From Channallabes apus (Eukaryota; Chordata; Actinopteri; Siluriformes; Clariidae), in the NCBI GenBank assembly GCA_030522415.1, contig CM060107.1, positions 6,450,847 through 6,514,846 of the forward strand: a stretch of DNA of 64,000 nucleotides, given 5' to 3'. Both the position numbers and the translations under genes were made by a program. Within the stretch, counting starts at the first letter, position 1. Each line of letters begins with the position of its first letter. This document shows, piece after piece, positions 30,559 to 40,121 of this stretch. The notes beneath the pieces were generated by a model. It made no database searches. It saw only the letters and a program-made list of their open reading frames with translations, and had not been told where the DNA came from.

Positions 30559-31039
30559 TGGACACCCAGCTACCACTGATCTTATGGCTACTCTGACAGT
30601 AATAATCTCCTGCATCGTCAGCCTGGATTCCACTGATGGTCAGAGTGAAGTCAGTCTTGGATCCACTGCCACTGAAACGGTCTGGAGTTCCTGTAAATAA
30701 GTGACTCACATAGCGCACTAAGAGTTTAGGAGCTTCTCCCTGTTTCTGCAGGTACCAGGCGAGGCAGTCATATGATACACCTTGAGGCCCGCAGTCATGC
30801 CAAACAGCAATACCGAATTTACAGTTGAGGGTGACGGTGTTCCCTGGAACAACAGTTTGCACTGTAGGAGTCTGAGTCACAGTCCCCTGTCCTCTGGATC
30901 CTGAAGAGAGACGCAGATTGTGTTTATTTGCTGTAAAGTGGTGGAGAATGAGTATGGAACAAAGTGTTGGTAAAGATGTTAAACTCTCACCTTGAGTCCA
31001 GAGGGCCAGTGTGCAGATGAAGACGCTGATCAGAGTCAT
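30559..31039 (-). CDS. Immunoglobulin light-chain V segment V2, cysteine-rich CDR1
   Basis: The leader exon is 31039-30991 ([16 protein letters not shown]) and the V exon 30900-30559. An upstream ATG at 31081 is in frame, but the start at 31039 matches V1 and V3. The V exon has TVTLNC, then an unusually long CDR1 with two further cysteines ([12 protein letters not shown]), the tryptophan in [37 protein letters not shown], and a CDR3 start [10 protein letters not shown]. The intron happens to be open. The canonical RSS follows directly. It lies head to head with J2 about 150 bp away, so joining requires inversion. No defect is seen. Confidence 0.93.
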
Positions 31040-31137
31040 GGTTGCTGTGGGTGAAGTTGCTGAGCAGCAGATCTCCGTCATGAAGTGTTAAAGTCACAGG
31101 GCTATAAACACTCACAGTGCACTGGAGCATGGGCTGT

Positions 31138-31144
31138 CAATGCA

Positions 31145-31146
<2 letters not shown>
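31138..31146. promoter_or_regulatory. Octamer-like element upstream of V2
   Basis: ATGCAAAG, one base off the Ig octamer ATGCAAAT, about 100 bp upstream of the V2 start. The same sequence stands before V3 (near 35778-35785). Octamers act in either orientation in Ig promoters. Confidence 0.45.

Positions 31147-31148
<2 letters not shown>

Positions 31149-31178
<30 letters not shown>
31149..31178. repeat. (GT)n between V2 and J2
   Basis: A GT run lies between the V2 promoter and the J2 recombination signal. Confidence 0.9.
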
Positions 31179-31181
<3 letters not shown>

Positions 31182-31192
31182 GCTGTGTGACA

Positions 31193-31231
31193 GGTTTTTG
31201 AACGACGGTTTCATTAGAATGTATCACTGTG
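31193..31231 (+). promoter_or_regulatory. RSS of J2 (23-bp spacer)
   Basis: Nonamer GGTTTTTGA (31193-31201), spacer of exactly 23 bp, heptamer CACTGTG (31225-31231). It pairs with the 12-bp signal of V2 under the 12/23 rule. Confidence 0.92.
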
Positions 31232-31269
31232 GTACACTTTTGGTGGAGGCTCAAAACTCGTTATTAAAA
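31232..31269 (+). CDS. Light-chain J segment J2
   Basis: This 38-bp segment encodes YTFGGGSKLVIK with the FGGG beta-bulge motif, and is followed by the donor GTAAGT. It leaves one base for the split codon completed by the C exon. It is too short for ordinary gene finding. Confidence 0.93.
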
Positions 31270-31642
31270 GTAAGTGTGTTTTCTTAATACAAATACAATA
31301 ATTTTTTATTAATAATCACATTAATTATTCTACTAAAAACTGATTATATGTGTTTGTTTGTGTGTAAGTAATTTTTATTGTGTGGTGTTATGATCGGTTG
31401 AGGAACACAATTCAGTAACAGAATAGATTTAATAAAAAAGTTAATTCTTTGATGTGTCCCCACTGTGGTTGTTTTAAATTAATTACTGATGATTATTAAA
31501 TGATAATAAGAGCATGAAATCAGAATTCCAGAAAGTTCCGAAAATGTTCTCTAATAATTTAAAATGATCAATCATTGAATAGAAAACCAGCTCTCAGTTG
31601 GTCTGTGAATGACGTGTGTACGTGTGTCTTTGTCGTCTCCAG
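31270..31642. other. J2-C2 intron
   Basis: The donor follows J2 and the acceptor tctccag ends at 31642. The intron is largely shared with cluster 3, except for a cluster-specific middle part. Confidence 0.85.
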
Positions 31643-31962
31643 CCGGTCCCACAGTGAAGCCCTCCGTGTCTCTGCTCCCTCCGTCCCCTCTGCAGCTGTC
31701 TGAGGGTTCGGCCTCGCTGCTCTGCCTGCTGTCTGGTTACTCTCCACAGGGGGCGCTGGTGAGCTGGACAGTGGATGGATCAGAGGTGAAGGACGGGGTT
31801 CTGACCAGCGTAGAAGAACAGAAGAACGGACTTTACAGTCGGAGCAGCACCCTGACCCTCAGCAAAGACCTCTGGGAGAAAGGGGAGGAGTTTATCTGTA
31901 AGGTCTCCCATGATGGTGCCAATCATCCAGTCATGTTCAGAAAGTGTCTTTGTGAACGTTAG
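31643..31962 (+). CDS. Light-chain constant exon C2
   Basis: One Ig-like C1-type domain of about 106 residues. It shows GPTVKPSVSLLPPSPLQL, the first cysteine in SASLLCLLSGYSP, the tryptophan in ALVSWTVDG, YSRSSTLTLSKDLW, the second cysteine in EEFICKVSHDG, and a C-terminal CLCER whose cysteine is placed to bond the heavy chain. AATAAA lies at 32091-32096. It differs from the C exon at 36366 by a single synonymous base by my reading. The catfish light-chain isotype (F or G) cannot be decided here. Confidence 0.94.
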
Positions 31963-32220
31963 ATAGAGATACGGTTTAACACACAGCTACGTATGATCCG
32001 TCTACAGTAGAGTTTTAGTTCTACACTGTGTTGACTTTTCTGTCTTTACTTTCTTCACTGTCCTGTTGCTCTTCCTGTAGTTTCTGCTGAAATAAAGCTG
32101 AGGTTCGGACGTTGTCTCTTCTTTTATTATAAGTTAATGATAATGATCCGTGTGATGGGATTAGCTGTAGCTTCACTGCTGTGTTTTGTGCTTCAGTGAG
32201 TTTGAGTGAAAGATGTTGAA

Positions 32221-32279
32221 CATCTGGTGAAGTTTCGGTTCTGAGAGAAAGAAACTCATTTAGCTCCGTTCATGCAAAT
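32221..32279 (+). promoter_or_regulatory. E-box plus octamer downstream of C2
   Basis: CATCTG (32221-32226) and a perfect octamer ATGCAAAT (32272-32279), about 180 bp after the poly(A) signal. The pair is conserved after C3 and, damaged, after C1. This fits a B-cell enhancer located 3' of C, by analogy with octamer-driven teleost Ig enhancers (inference). Confidence 0.55.
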
Positions 32280-32473
32280 CTCCCTCTGACTAAAGAGACT
32301 AATAATATCATAATAGATGTAACTCAGTTAAGCCCATTCTTATTCACATGTTGCAGCAGCAACACAAACCTTCATCTTAATACATGACTCTCTTTACATG
32401 GTCTCTTTTCATCTTTTGGATATGGATATAAGATTTGGATATAGTGTACAGTAGTGTACATACGGAAAACTAA

Positions 32474-32672
32474 AAAACAAAATTAAGTCACTTTTTCACA
32501 CAGGGCCATGTAGATTTGGAGGTTTTTTTTCTCCCTTAATAACGTAAACCTTCATTTAAAAACTGCATTTTGTGTTCAAACGGTTTTTGATGAGCAGAAA
32601 CATTTAAGTGTGACAAACATGCAAAAGAATAAGAAATCAGGAAGGGGGCAAATAGTTTTTCACACCACTGTA
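32474..32672 (+). mobile_element. Solo Tc1-type long terminal inverted repeat
   Basis: About 200 bp match the right end of the Tc1-like element at 55663-56885, from cactttttcacacag to ttcacaccactgta. No other end is nearby. Confidence 0.75.
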
Positions 32673-33165
32673 TATATCAGTGGCATGTTTTGCTGAAACA
32701 GTTTGTTGGCGGTACGACAGCAGTCTCATCTGATTAATCCTTCATTTTCTTAGCCAGTTTTACCCTGGCTTCCATTGACATGATCCTGGAAAATCACAGT
32801 TTGATGACAATATGCAGAAAGCCTTATCTGATAGGCTAACCTATTTTTTTTTTTAGAAAGGAAAGCTAATTTCAGCCTGGCTTACCTTTAGACATGGTAA
32901 AAATGCAATAATAAAAACAAATATTAATAATTAGTACTTTATCGTTATAGTACAGCATTAACTGTCTGAACCACCACTGGCCCTGTACCGAGTTTCAACA
33001 CACTTTCACCAAATAAGATTATTTTTGCTTTGTTTTTTTATGAGTGGTGAGGATGGCTGGGTTTCGCAGAGGAGTTTATATGGTGTAGATGAGGATCAGC
33101 ACCTCTAAATCTGTGGCCATGGTTCTCAGCAGGAAACTGATAGATCGTCTACTCCAGGTAGGGAG
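32673..33165. other. Spacer, nothing recognised
   Basis: No gene or nameable repeat. A T homopolymer lies near 32846. Confidence 0.5.
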
Positions 33166-33479
33166 TCAGTCATTACAAATAAATAATAAGTTCCTCAGGG
33201 TCTTGTTTACGAGTGAGGGGGCATTGGAGCATGAGGTTGGCTGGAGAATCGGAGCAGTAGGGAGTTGAGTCAAAAAGCAAAGCTATCACTCTACCAGTCG
33301 ATCTTCATGCCCACCTTCACCTATGGGCATGAGCACTGGGTCATGACCGATGGGACAATATCACTATTACAAGCTGCCAAAATGGATTTTGTTAGTAGGG
33401 TAGCTGCCTTTTCCCTTAAAGAAAGGGATGGGAAGCTCAGATATCTGTGATAAACTCAGAGTAGAACCTCTGCTCCTTT

Positions 33480-34790
33480 AAAGGATTCCATAAGAATGGA
33501 GGAGAAGTGTATTACTGCCGATTTTTAAGAACAAGGGAGATGTGCAGAGCTGTGGCAATTACAGAGGCATAGAGCTAATGAGCCATACAATGAAGCTGTG
33601 GGAAAGAGTAGTGGAAGCTAGGTTAAGGGCAGAGGTGAGCATTTGTGAGCAGCAATATGGTTTTATGCCTAGAAAGAGTACATCAGATGCAGTATTTGCT
33701 TTGAGGATGCTGATGGAGAAGTACAGAGAAGGTAATAAAGAGTTGCATTTTGTCTTTTTAGATTTAGAGAAAGCGTACGACAGGGTGCCGAGAGAGGAGC
33801 TGTGGTGTTATATGAGGAAGTCTGGAGTGGCAGAGAAGTATGGTAGAGTGGTGCAGGACATGTATGAGAGCTGTAAGAAAGTGGTGAGATGTGCTGTAGG
33901 TGTGACAGAAGAGTTCAAGGTGGAGGTGGGTCTGCATCAAGGATCGGCTCTGAGCCCCTTTTTGTTTGTTTTGGTGATGGACAGGATGACAGATGAGGTT
34001 AGACAGGAGTCTCCATGGACTATGATGTTTGTAGATGACATTGTGCTTTGTAGCGAAAGCAGGGAACAGGTGGAGGAAAATTTGGAAAGCGGAGGAATGA
34101 AGGTTAGCCGCAGCAAGACGGAATACATGTGTGTGAATGAGAGGAACCCAAGAGCAATGGTGAGGATACAGAGAGCAGAGATAAAGAAGGTGCAGGACTT
34201 TAAGTACTTAGGGTCAACCAGAGCAATGGAGAATGTGGAAAGGAGGTGAAGAGGCGGGTACAGGCAGGTTGGAATGGGTGGAGAAAAGTGTCAGGTGTGT
34301 TGTGCGATAAAAGAGCATCAGCGAGAATGAAAGGAAAGGTGTACAGCATAGTGGTGAGACCAGCAATGCTCTACGGCTTAGAGACAGTGGCACTGAAGAA
34401 AAGACAGGAGGCAGAGCTAGAGGTAGCAAAGCTGAAGATGTTGAGGTTCTCTTTGGGAGTGACAAGGATCGATAGGATCAAAAATGAGTTCACCAGAGGG
34501 ACAACCCATGTTAGATGTTTTGGAGATAAAGTCAGAGAGGCCAGATTGAGGTGGTTTGGACATGTTCAGAGGAGAGATGGTGAGTATATTGGTAGAAGGA
34601 TGCTGAGGTTGGAACTGCCAGGCAGGAGGTCTAGAGGAAGAGCAAAGAGGAGATTTACAGTATGGATGCAGTGAGAGAGGACATGAAGTTAGTTGGTGTG
34701 AGAGATGATGCAGAGGATAGGGTTAGATGGAGGCAGATGATTCACTGTGGCGACCCCTGAAAGGGAACAGCTGAAAGACAAAGAAGAAGA
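33480..34790 (+). mobile_element. RTE-type LINE, 5' truncated
   Basis: The insertion carries the RT and C-terminal parts of an RTE-clade element and ends in the 3' UTR block tgtggcgacccctgaaaggg and a GAA-repeat tail. The 17-bp target duplication around it supports target-primed insertion with 5' truncation. Confidence 0.85.
33542..34674 (+). pseudogene. RTE-clade reverse transcriptase, frameshifted
   Basis: The first frame (33542-34249) begins at NYRGIELMSHTMKLWERVVE and has the RT motifs QQYGFMPRKSTSDAVFALR, FLDLEKAYDRVPREELW and GLHQGSALSPFLFVLVMD. The catalytic box is FVDD (family usually FADD, with both Asp kept). After NLES a block normally present is missing before GGMKVSRSKTEYMCVN. 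A frameshift near 34249 moves the coding into 34246-34674 (VQAGWNGWRKVSGVLCD, RPAMLYGLETV, RLRWFGHVQRRDGEYIGRRML). No endonuclease domain is present. Confidence 0.9.
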
Positions 34791-35192
34791 AGAACCTCTG
34801 CTCCTTTGCTTGGAAAGGAGTCATTTGAGGTGATTCGGGCATCTGGTAAGGAGGCAACCAGCACACCCCCCTCCAGGAAGGTGTTCTTATGTCCAGCTAG
34901 GAGAAGAGCACGTTGTTCAAACACTGTTAACGTATAGTGTTCATTCTGTTGACTGTACTGATCTCCTGTAAGCTAGACTTTAAGAGTGAGAAGTTTATGA
35001 ACAAATTTTTGTCTCATGTCCACTATCATGTTCACAAAAATGGTCCACTGCTAAGGAAGGTGGACTTCTTTCACTGATGTGTGTTCATTAGTGAGTTAGT
35101 GTTGTGAGTTTCTCTTTCATTGTGTCATTGTGCTGTATCACATCCTCTTCCTCAGCACCTGCAGCGCTTCGCCGTGCACGCTCACTAACCCA

Positions 35193-35220
35193 GGTTTTTG
35201 TACGACGTGCTAACACTGTG
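35193..35220 (-). promoter_or_regulatory. RSS of V3 (12-bp spacer)
   Basis: Minus-strand heptamer CACAGTG (35220-35214), 12 bp, nonamer ACAAAAACC (35201-35193). Both are canonical. Confidence 0.93.
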
Positions 35221-35676
35221 TAACACCCAGCCACCACCCTTCGGATGTTCAGCCTTACAGTAATAATCTCCTGCATCTTCAGCCTGGACTCGACGGATGG
35301 TCAGAGTGAAGTCAGTATCAGATCCTCTGCCACTGAAACGATCTGGAGTTCCTGTGTGTAATATTGTAGCCTCTTTTATCAGGAGCTTAGGAACTTCTCC
35401 AGGTTTCTGGAGGTACCAGAATAGACCGGTACCACTGTCCACCTGGTTACTGGTTCTACAGCTGATGGTGACTGTAGTTTGTGGAACAACAGTTTGCACT
35501 GTAGGAGTCTGAGTCACAGTCCCCTGTCCTCTGGATCCTGAAGAGAGACGCAGATTGTGTTTATTTGCTGTAAAGTGGTGGAGAATGAGTATGGAACAAA
35601 GTGTTGGTAAAGATGTTAAACTCTCACCTTGAGTCCAGAGGGCCAGTGTGCAGATGAAGACGCTGATCAGAGTCAT
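35221..35676 (-). CDS. Immunoglobulin light-chain V segment V3
   Basis: The leader exon is 35676-35638, with the same peptide as V2, and the V exon is 35537-35221. The V domain has [55 protein letters not shown] and the CDR3 start [10 protein letters not shown]. The leader, intron and first framework residues up to QTVVP are V2-like; from there on it is V1-like. No stop or frameshift occurs in the coding exons, and the RSS is canonical. It lies head to head with J3. Confidence 0.93.
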
Positions 35677-35785
35677 GGTTGCTGTGGGTGAAGTTGCTGA
35701 GCAGTAGATCTCCGTCATGAAGTGTTAAAGTCACAGGGATATAAACACTCACAGTGCACTGGAGCATGAAGTGGTAATGCAAAGT

Positions 35786-35807
35786 GTGTGTGTGTGTGTG
35801 TGTGTGT
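35786..35807. repeat. (GT)n between V3 and J3
   Basis: A shorter GT run than in cluster 2, in the same position. Confidence 0.9.
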
Positions 35808-35821
35808 ACTGCTGTGTGACA

Positions 35822-35860
35822 GGTTTTTGAACGACGGTTTCATTAGAATGTATCACTGTG
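35822..35860 (+). promoter_or_regulatory. RSS of J3 (23-bp spacer)
   Basis: Nonamer GGTTTTTGA (35822-35830), 23-bp spacer, heptamer CACTGTG (35854-35860); identical to J2. Confidence 0.92.
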
Positions 35861-35898
35861 GTACACTTTTGGTGGAGGCTCCAAACTCGTTATTAAAA
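35861..35898 (+). CDS. Light-chain J segment J3
   Basis: 38 bp encoding YTFGGGSKLVIK and followed by GTAAGT. It differs from J2 by one silent base (tcc for tca). Confidence 0.93.
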
Positions 35899-36365
35899 GT
35901 AAGTGTGTTTTCTTAATACAAATACATTAATTTTTATTAATAATCACATTAATTATTCTACTAAAAACTGATTATATGTGTTTGTTTGTGTGTAAGTAAT
36001 TTTTATTGTGTGGTGTTATGATCGGTTGAGGAACACAATTCAGTAACAATAGATTTAATATTAATGTACAGTAATAATAAAAATTATTAATGTTAAATTC
36101 AGTGTGTACAATTTAGACACCTGACTTTCAGTAAATACGCAAGTAGTCTGGTTTAAACATTTAAGAATATACATATAAAGCAATATTGACACCTCCAGGT
36201 CAATGAAGTCGTGAATCTCATCTTCTCTGCATTGTGTTGAATTCAGAATTCCAGAAAGTTCCGAAAATGTTCTCTAATAATTTAAAATGATCAATCATTG
36301 AATAGAAAACCGGCTCTCAGTTGGTCTGTGAATGACATGTGTACGTGTGTCTTTGTCGTCTCCAG
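35899..36365. other. J3-C3 intron
   Basis: Shares both ends with the J2-C2 intron. The middle (about 36060-36240) is specific to this cluster. Confidence 0.85.
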
Positions 36366-36685
36366 CCGGTCCCACAGTGAAGCCCTCCGTGTCTCTGCTC
36401 CCTCCGTCCCCTCTGCAGCTGTCTGAGGGTTCGGCCTCGCTGCTCTGCCTGCTGTCTGGTTACTCTCCACAGGGGGCGCTGGTGAGCTGGACAGTGGATG
36501 GATCAGAGGTGAAGGACGGGGTTCTGACCAGCGTAGAAGAACAGAAGAACGGACTTTACAGTCGGAGCAGCACCCTGACCCTCAGCAAAGACCTCTGGGA
36601 AAAAGGGGAGGAGTTTATCTGTAAGGTCTCCCATGATGGTGCCAATCATCCAGTCATGTTCAGAAAGTGTCTTTGTGAACGTTAG
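36366..36685 (+). CDS. Light-chain constant exon C3
   Basis: Encodes the same protein as C2: cysteines in SASLLCLLS and EEFICKVSH, the tryptophan in VSWTVDG, C-terminal CLCER. AATAAA is at 36814-36819. The one base difference that I find (GAA for GAG before AAAGGG) is synonymous. This near identity contrasts with the divergence of V2 and V3. Confidence 0.94.
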
Positions 36686-36943
36686 ATAGAGATACGGTTT
36701 AACACACAGCTACGTATGATCCGTCTACAGTAGAGTTTTAGTTCTACACTGTGTTGGCTTTTCTGTCTTTACTCTCTTCACTGTCCTGTTGCTCTTCCTG
36801 TAGTTTCTGCTGAAATAAAGCTGAGGTTTGGACATTGTCTCTTATTTTATTATAAGTTAATAATAATGATCCGTGTGATGGGATTAGCTGTAGCTTCACT
36901 GCTGTGTTTTGTGCTTCAGTGAGTTTGAGTGAAAGATGTTGAA

Positions 36944-36997
36944 CATCTGGTGAAGTTTCTGGAAGAAAGAAACTCATTTAGCTCCGTTCATGCAAAT
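36944..36997 (+). promoter_or_regulatory. E-box plus octamer downstream of C3
   Basis: CATCTG (36944-36949) and a perfect ATGCAAAT (36990-36997), in the same arrangement as after C2. Confidence 0.55.
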
Positions 36998-36999
36998 CT

Positions 37000-37170
37000 C
37001 AGATACAGCTCACTTCTCTCTCTCTCTCGCTCTCTCTCTCATTCAGTTGAAGGGTTATTACTAGTTTCATTTCTTTATTACACTCACCCACACACTTCAG
37101 GAGAATTTTTGGAAATGTCTACCACATACACACACACACACAGACACACACACATATATATACACACTTT
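37000..37170. repeat. CT- and CA-rich microsatellites
   Basis: A (TC)n tract near 37013-37040 and a (CA)n/(TA)n tract near 37129-37165. No gene. Confidence 0.8.
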
Positions 37171-37540
37171 AGTGATTTATTTTCTCAAAAAATGAGCATA
37201 TTGTGATAAAGTTCATTATTTTCTGTAATGTACTGATAAACATTAGACTTTCATATATTTTAGATTCATTACACACAACTGAAGTAATTCAAGCCTTTTT
37301 TTGTTTTAATATTGATGATTGTGGCATACAGCTCATGAAAACCCAAAATCCCTATCTCAAGAAATTAGCATATCATGAAAAGGTTCTCTAAACGAGCTAT
37401 TAACCTAATCATCTGAATCAACTAATTAACTCTAAACACCTGCAAAAGATTCCTGAGGCTTTTAAAAACTCCCAGCCTGGTTCATTACTCAAAACCGCAA
37501 TCATGGGTAAGACTGCCGACCTGACTGCTGATTATCCTGA
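37171..37540 (+). mobile_element. Tc1-like element, 5' part only
   Basis: The subterminal region (tctcaaaaaatgagcatatt) leads to a transposase start at about 37503 (MGKTADLTA), after which the match is lost. Only the beginning of the element remains. Confidence 0.65.
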
Positions 37541-37795
37541 AAAATATTATAATATTATTAAATAATAATTAATTAGGCTGAATAATTACGCACACCCCAC
37601 TTTGCAGGTATTTATTTGTAAAAAATGTTTGGAATCATGTATGATTTTCGTTCCACTTCCACTACACCACTTTGTATTGGTCTTTCACGTGGAATTCCAA
37701 TAAAGTTTATTCATGTTTGTGGCTGTAATGTGACAAAATGTGGAAAAGTTCAACAAAGGGGCCGAATACTTTTGCAATCCACTGTATATATTTTA
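37541..37795. mobile_element. Tc1-like terminal remnant
   Basis: It matches the subterminal region with gaatacttttgcaatccact at the end and ggaattccaataaagttt inside. Relatives are at 29697-29800 and 48490-48564. Confidence 0.65.
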
Positions 37796-38415
37796 TTAAC
37801 AAAGCTTATTCAGATGGCACTTGCTAATAATATAAATAACAGTTTAAGCGTATCAACACTTTTACATCTCTCTCTCTCTCTGTTTGGATCAGTTTTGAGT
37901 TGTCAACGTCCTGGCTCACTACAGATGAAGTACAGTAGTGCCTCAATATGAACATGTTACTGAGATGCATACTAAGAGGGAAAGGAGAAGTCTCTTGCAG
38001 CAGATACCCGAGAGCTGGCGTCTCATCCTCGAGCTGCAGCGACCCCTGCAGAGGGAGAGATAGTTCATAATCAAGTGCCTATACATAGGCTCATATAGTG
38101 AGCCAATGACGTAGATATCACTCTGATATACAGTAAATTTCCTGGTTCATGGTTTCCCATGACTCTGCACAAATCTGCTCGTTGTCTGGGTGAGGGATAT
38201 CAATAGCACTGTCTGTCTATAAGTCATTGCTATTTCTATGTTATTCCTCTTTCATGGTTATAATATTTAGAGACAACAGGAACCCAAACTCTGCCAAACC
38301 TGTGTGCACAGGTAAACACATCTCTGTAAAGTGTATGATGACTTTTAATGGTAAAAATAAAGCTTTGAAGAAGGTGTAGAGAAAATGCAGTAAGAGCACA
38401 AGGCACTGAGCCAGG
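37796..38415. other. Spacer, nothing recognised
   Basis: No exon or named repeat supported. Confidence 0.45.
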
Positions 38416-38423
38416 GTATATAA

Positions 38424-39199
38424 TAGGGTTGTTCCGATTCCGATACTGGTATCGGAAATGCTGCCAATACCACAAAAAAAGCTGACATCGGAATCGGCGA
38501 GTATTTGAGTCCACGTACCGATCCGATACTATTTTCCTAAACATAACCTATTTATGCCCGCTAGCTTTGCTAACTTAGCTTACTTACAGAGTGTCACGGC
38601 GTGCGCCTGTGATGGGCGTGTGCCCAAATTGATATTGCTCCTCACTCACTAGTTAGGCGGCCCCCCCCCCTTTAGGTATGTGAAGTAGCAGGGCCGCAGA
38701 ATCAGGCAACGGCCCATGAGCCATCGGCGCTATAAAACACAGCGGGGAGTGTAGCTCGGGGTCTGACTGTTGGGAAGCTGGACTTTGCGACGCGGTGGAT
38801 TTTATGAGAGACAGTGTCACAAGAGCGGGGCGATGTGATGCGGCCCAAAGACTTTAAAAAGGTGGGGGGGCCTTTAATCTCCGCGAGAGGAGCGCGTGAA
38901 CGAGCTGCACGAGCTCCCGCGGCACCTTCACTTCCGCGTAGAGCCTGCCTTCGCATCCCTGCCGCAGAAGTGGAAAAGACCGCAGAGAGCCTTTAACCCT
39001 TTCCTTCCCCATTTTTCTAAATAAATGACCCTTTTCCCTGTAAGACCTCGCCTCGTGTCCGTGTTTCATGGTGTCGCCCGTGCACTTAGGGTCGAACCCG
39101 TTACACAGGGCTAGTAGTATTTTACTTAAAAAAGAAATTATATATATATAATATAATATATATATATATAATATATATATATATAATATAGTATGTATG

Positions 39200-39230
<31 letters not shown>

Positions 39231-39367
39231 GTACATACACACACACACACACACACAGTACAGATACACACCCAGGTATCGGATCGGTACTCGGTATCGG
39301 CCGATACCCTGAGCCCAAGTATCGGAATCGGTATCGGGAGGGAAAAAATGGTATCGGAACATCTCTA
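38424..39367. mobile_element. hAT-type composite element with embedded LTR, copy 2
   Basis: Same ends as copy 1 and an exact 8-bp duplication, gtatataa (38416-38423 and 39368-39375). The LTR-like block spans 38592-39105, followed by a (TA)n/(CA)n expansion. Confidence 0.9.
38592..39105 (+). repeat. Solo-LTR-like block inside the hAT composite, copy 2
   Basis: TGTCACGG...CCGTTACA, with a TATA box (gctataaaac, near 38730) and ctaaataaatg near 39015. Confidence 0.65.
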
Positions 39368-39398
39368 GTATATAAGGAGCTCTGTCTAGGGTTTACAT

Positions 39399-39861
39399 TA
39401 GTGATGGGAGGTTTGAATCATTTCAGTGACTGTTTTTTGAAGCTCGTTCATCAAAATGAACGAATCTTCGTTTGAGTCATTTATAGTTCATTTCGTTCTT
39501 TTGATCAGACGTAAAATAAAATGCTGCGTTTTCAATAAAAAGACCACCAATATGTCTACATACACAAATTTTGGCTCTAGTTCCAGCCATGAAAATATTA
39601 CAATGCAGCTGAGGACATATTATAATAAACAGAATGAGCAGCTCACCTCTTATATATTCCAGTCTGAGTCGTTCGTTCTTTTGAATCTATTGCACCGCAT
39701 AGCGTCTATGGGAGTCACGTGACAAAAGAACGAACGACTCGGAGTAGAAGAGTCATTGAGAAAGAATCGCTCAATTCTGCTTCCTGTACATAACCTGCGG
39801 AGGACTTTGAATGATTTGCGCATGCGCGCCCAGTAGAAAATGAACGAACGACCCATAACTA
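39399..39861. mobile_element. hAT MITE (TAGTGATGGG family), copy 1
   Basis: The ends TAGTGATGGG and CCCATAACTA are inverted repeats with one mismatch. The flanking 8 bp are gtttacat (39391-39398) and gtgtacat (39862-39869), also one mismatch. Several gttcattcgttc/gaacgaacga motifs lie inside. It lies only 23 bp after the composite above. Confidence 0.85.
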
Positions 39862-40121
39862 GTGTACATTGTCTTCAGTTTTTCAGTAAATTAAGTAAAA
39901 TATGAAATTAATAGCCATTTAAATCTCACTTAATCTTAATTTATGATTCCTCTTGGCACTGGCTGCTTTAAAAAACTTGCTACCATCGGTGATAACATTC
40001 CTCACTAAATTAGCACCATGTCTTCACTAAATTTGTACAAAATGAAAAAAAATTAAAACTAAATTTGTAAACTAGCTTAGCTCGGCTAACTTGTTTGCTT
40101 GATGCACACCTCTCTCTCTAG

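Larger units (their letters stand above)
33170..34920 (+). mobile_element. LINE remnant (outer) split by an RTE-type LINE
   Basis: Segments 33170-33479 and 34808-34920 are continuous parts of one degraded non-LTR element; translated pieces (LSLYQSIFMPTFTYGHE, then AAKMDFVSRVAAFSLKER) match the post-RT region of fish LINEs. A second LINE is inserted between them, with a 17-bp duplication agaacctctgctccttt (33463-33479 and 34791-34807). Confidence 0.75.

Noticed and set aside
31040..31081. Upstream ATG of V2 and V3 as the true start
   Set aside because: The downstream ATG gives a standard leader identical in type to V1, which lacks the upstream ATG; the upstream one would add a non-leader-like extension.
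35250..35260. TACTGTA in V3 as an excision footprint
   Set aside because: It is the conserved Tyr-Cys codons followed by an A, so it counts as coincidence.
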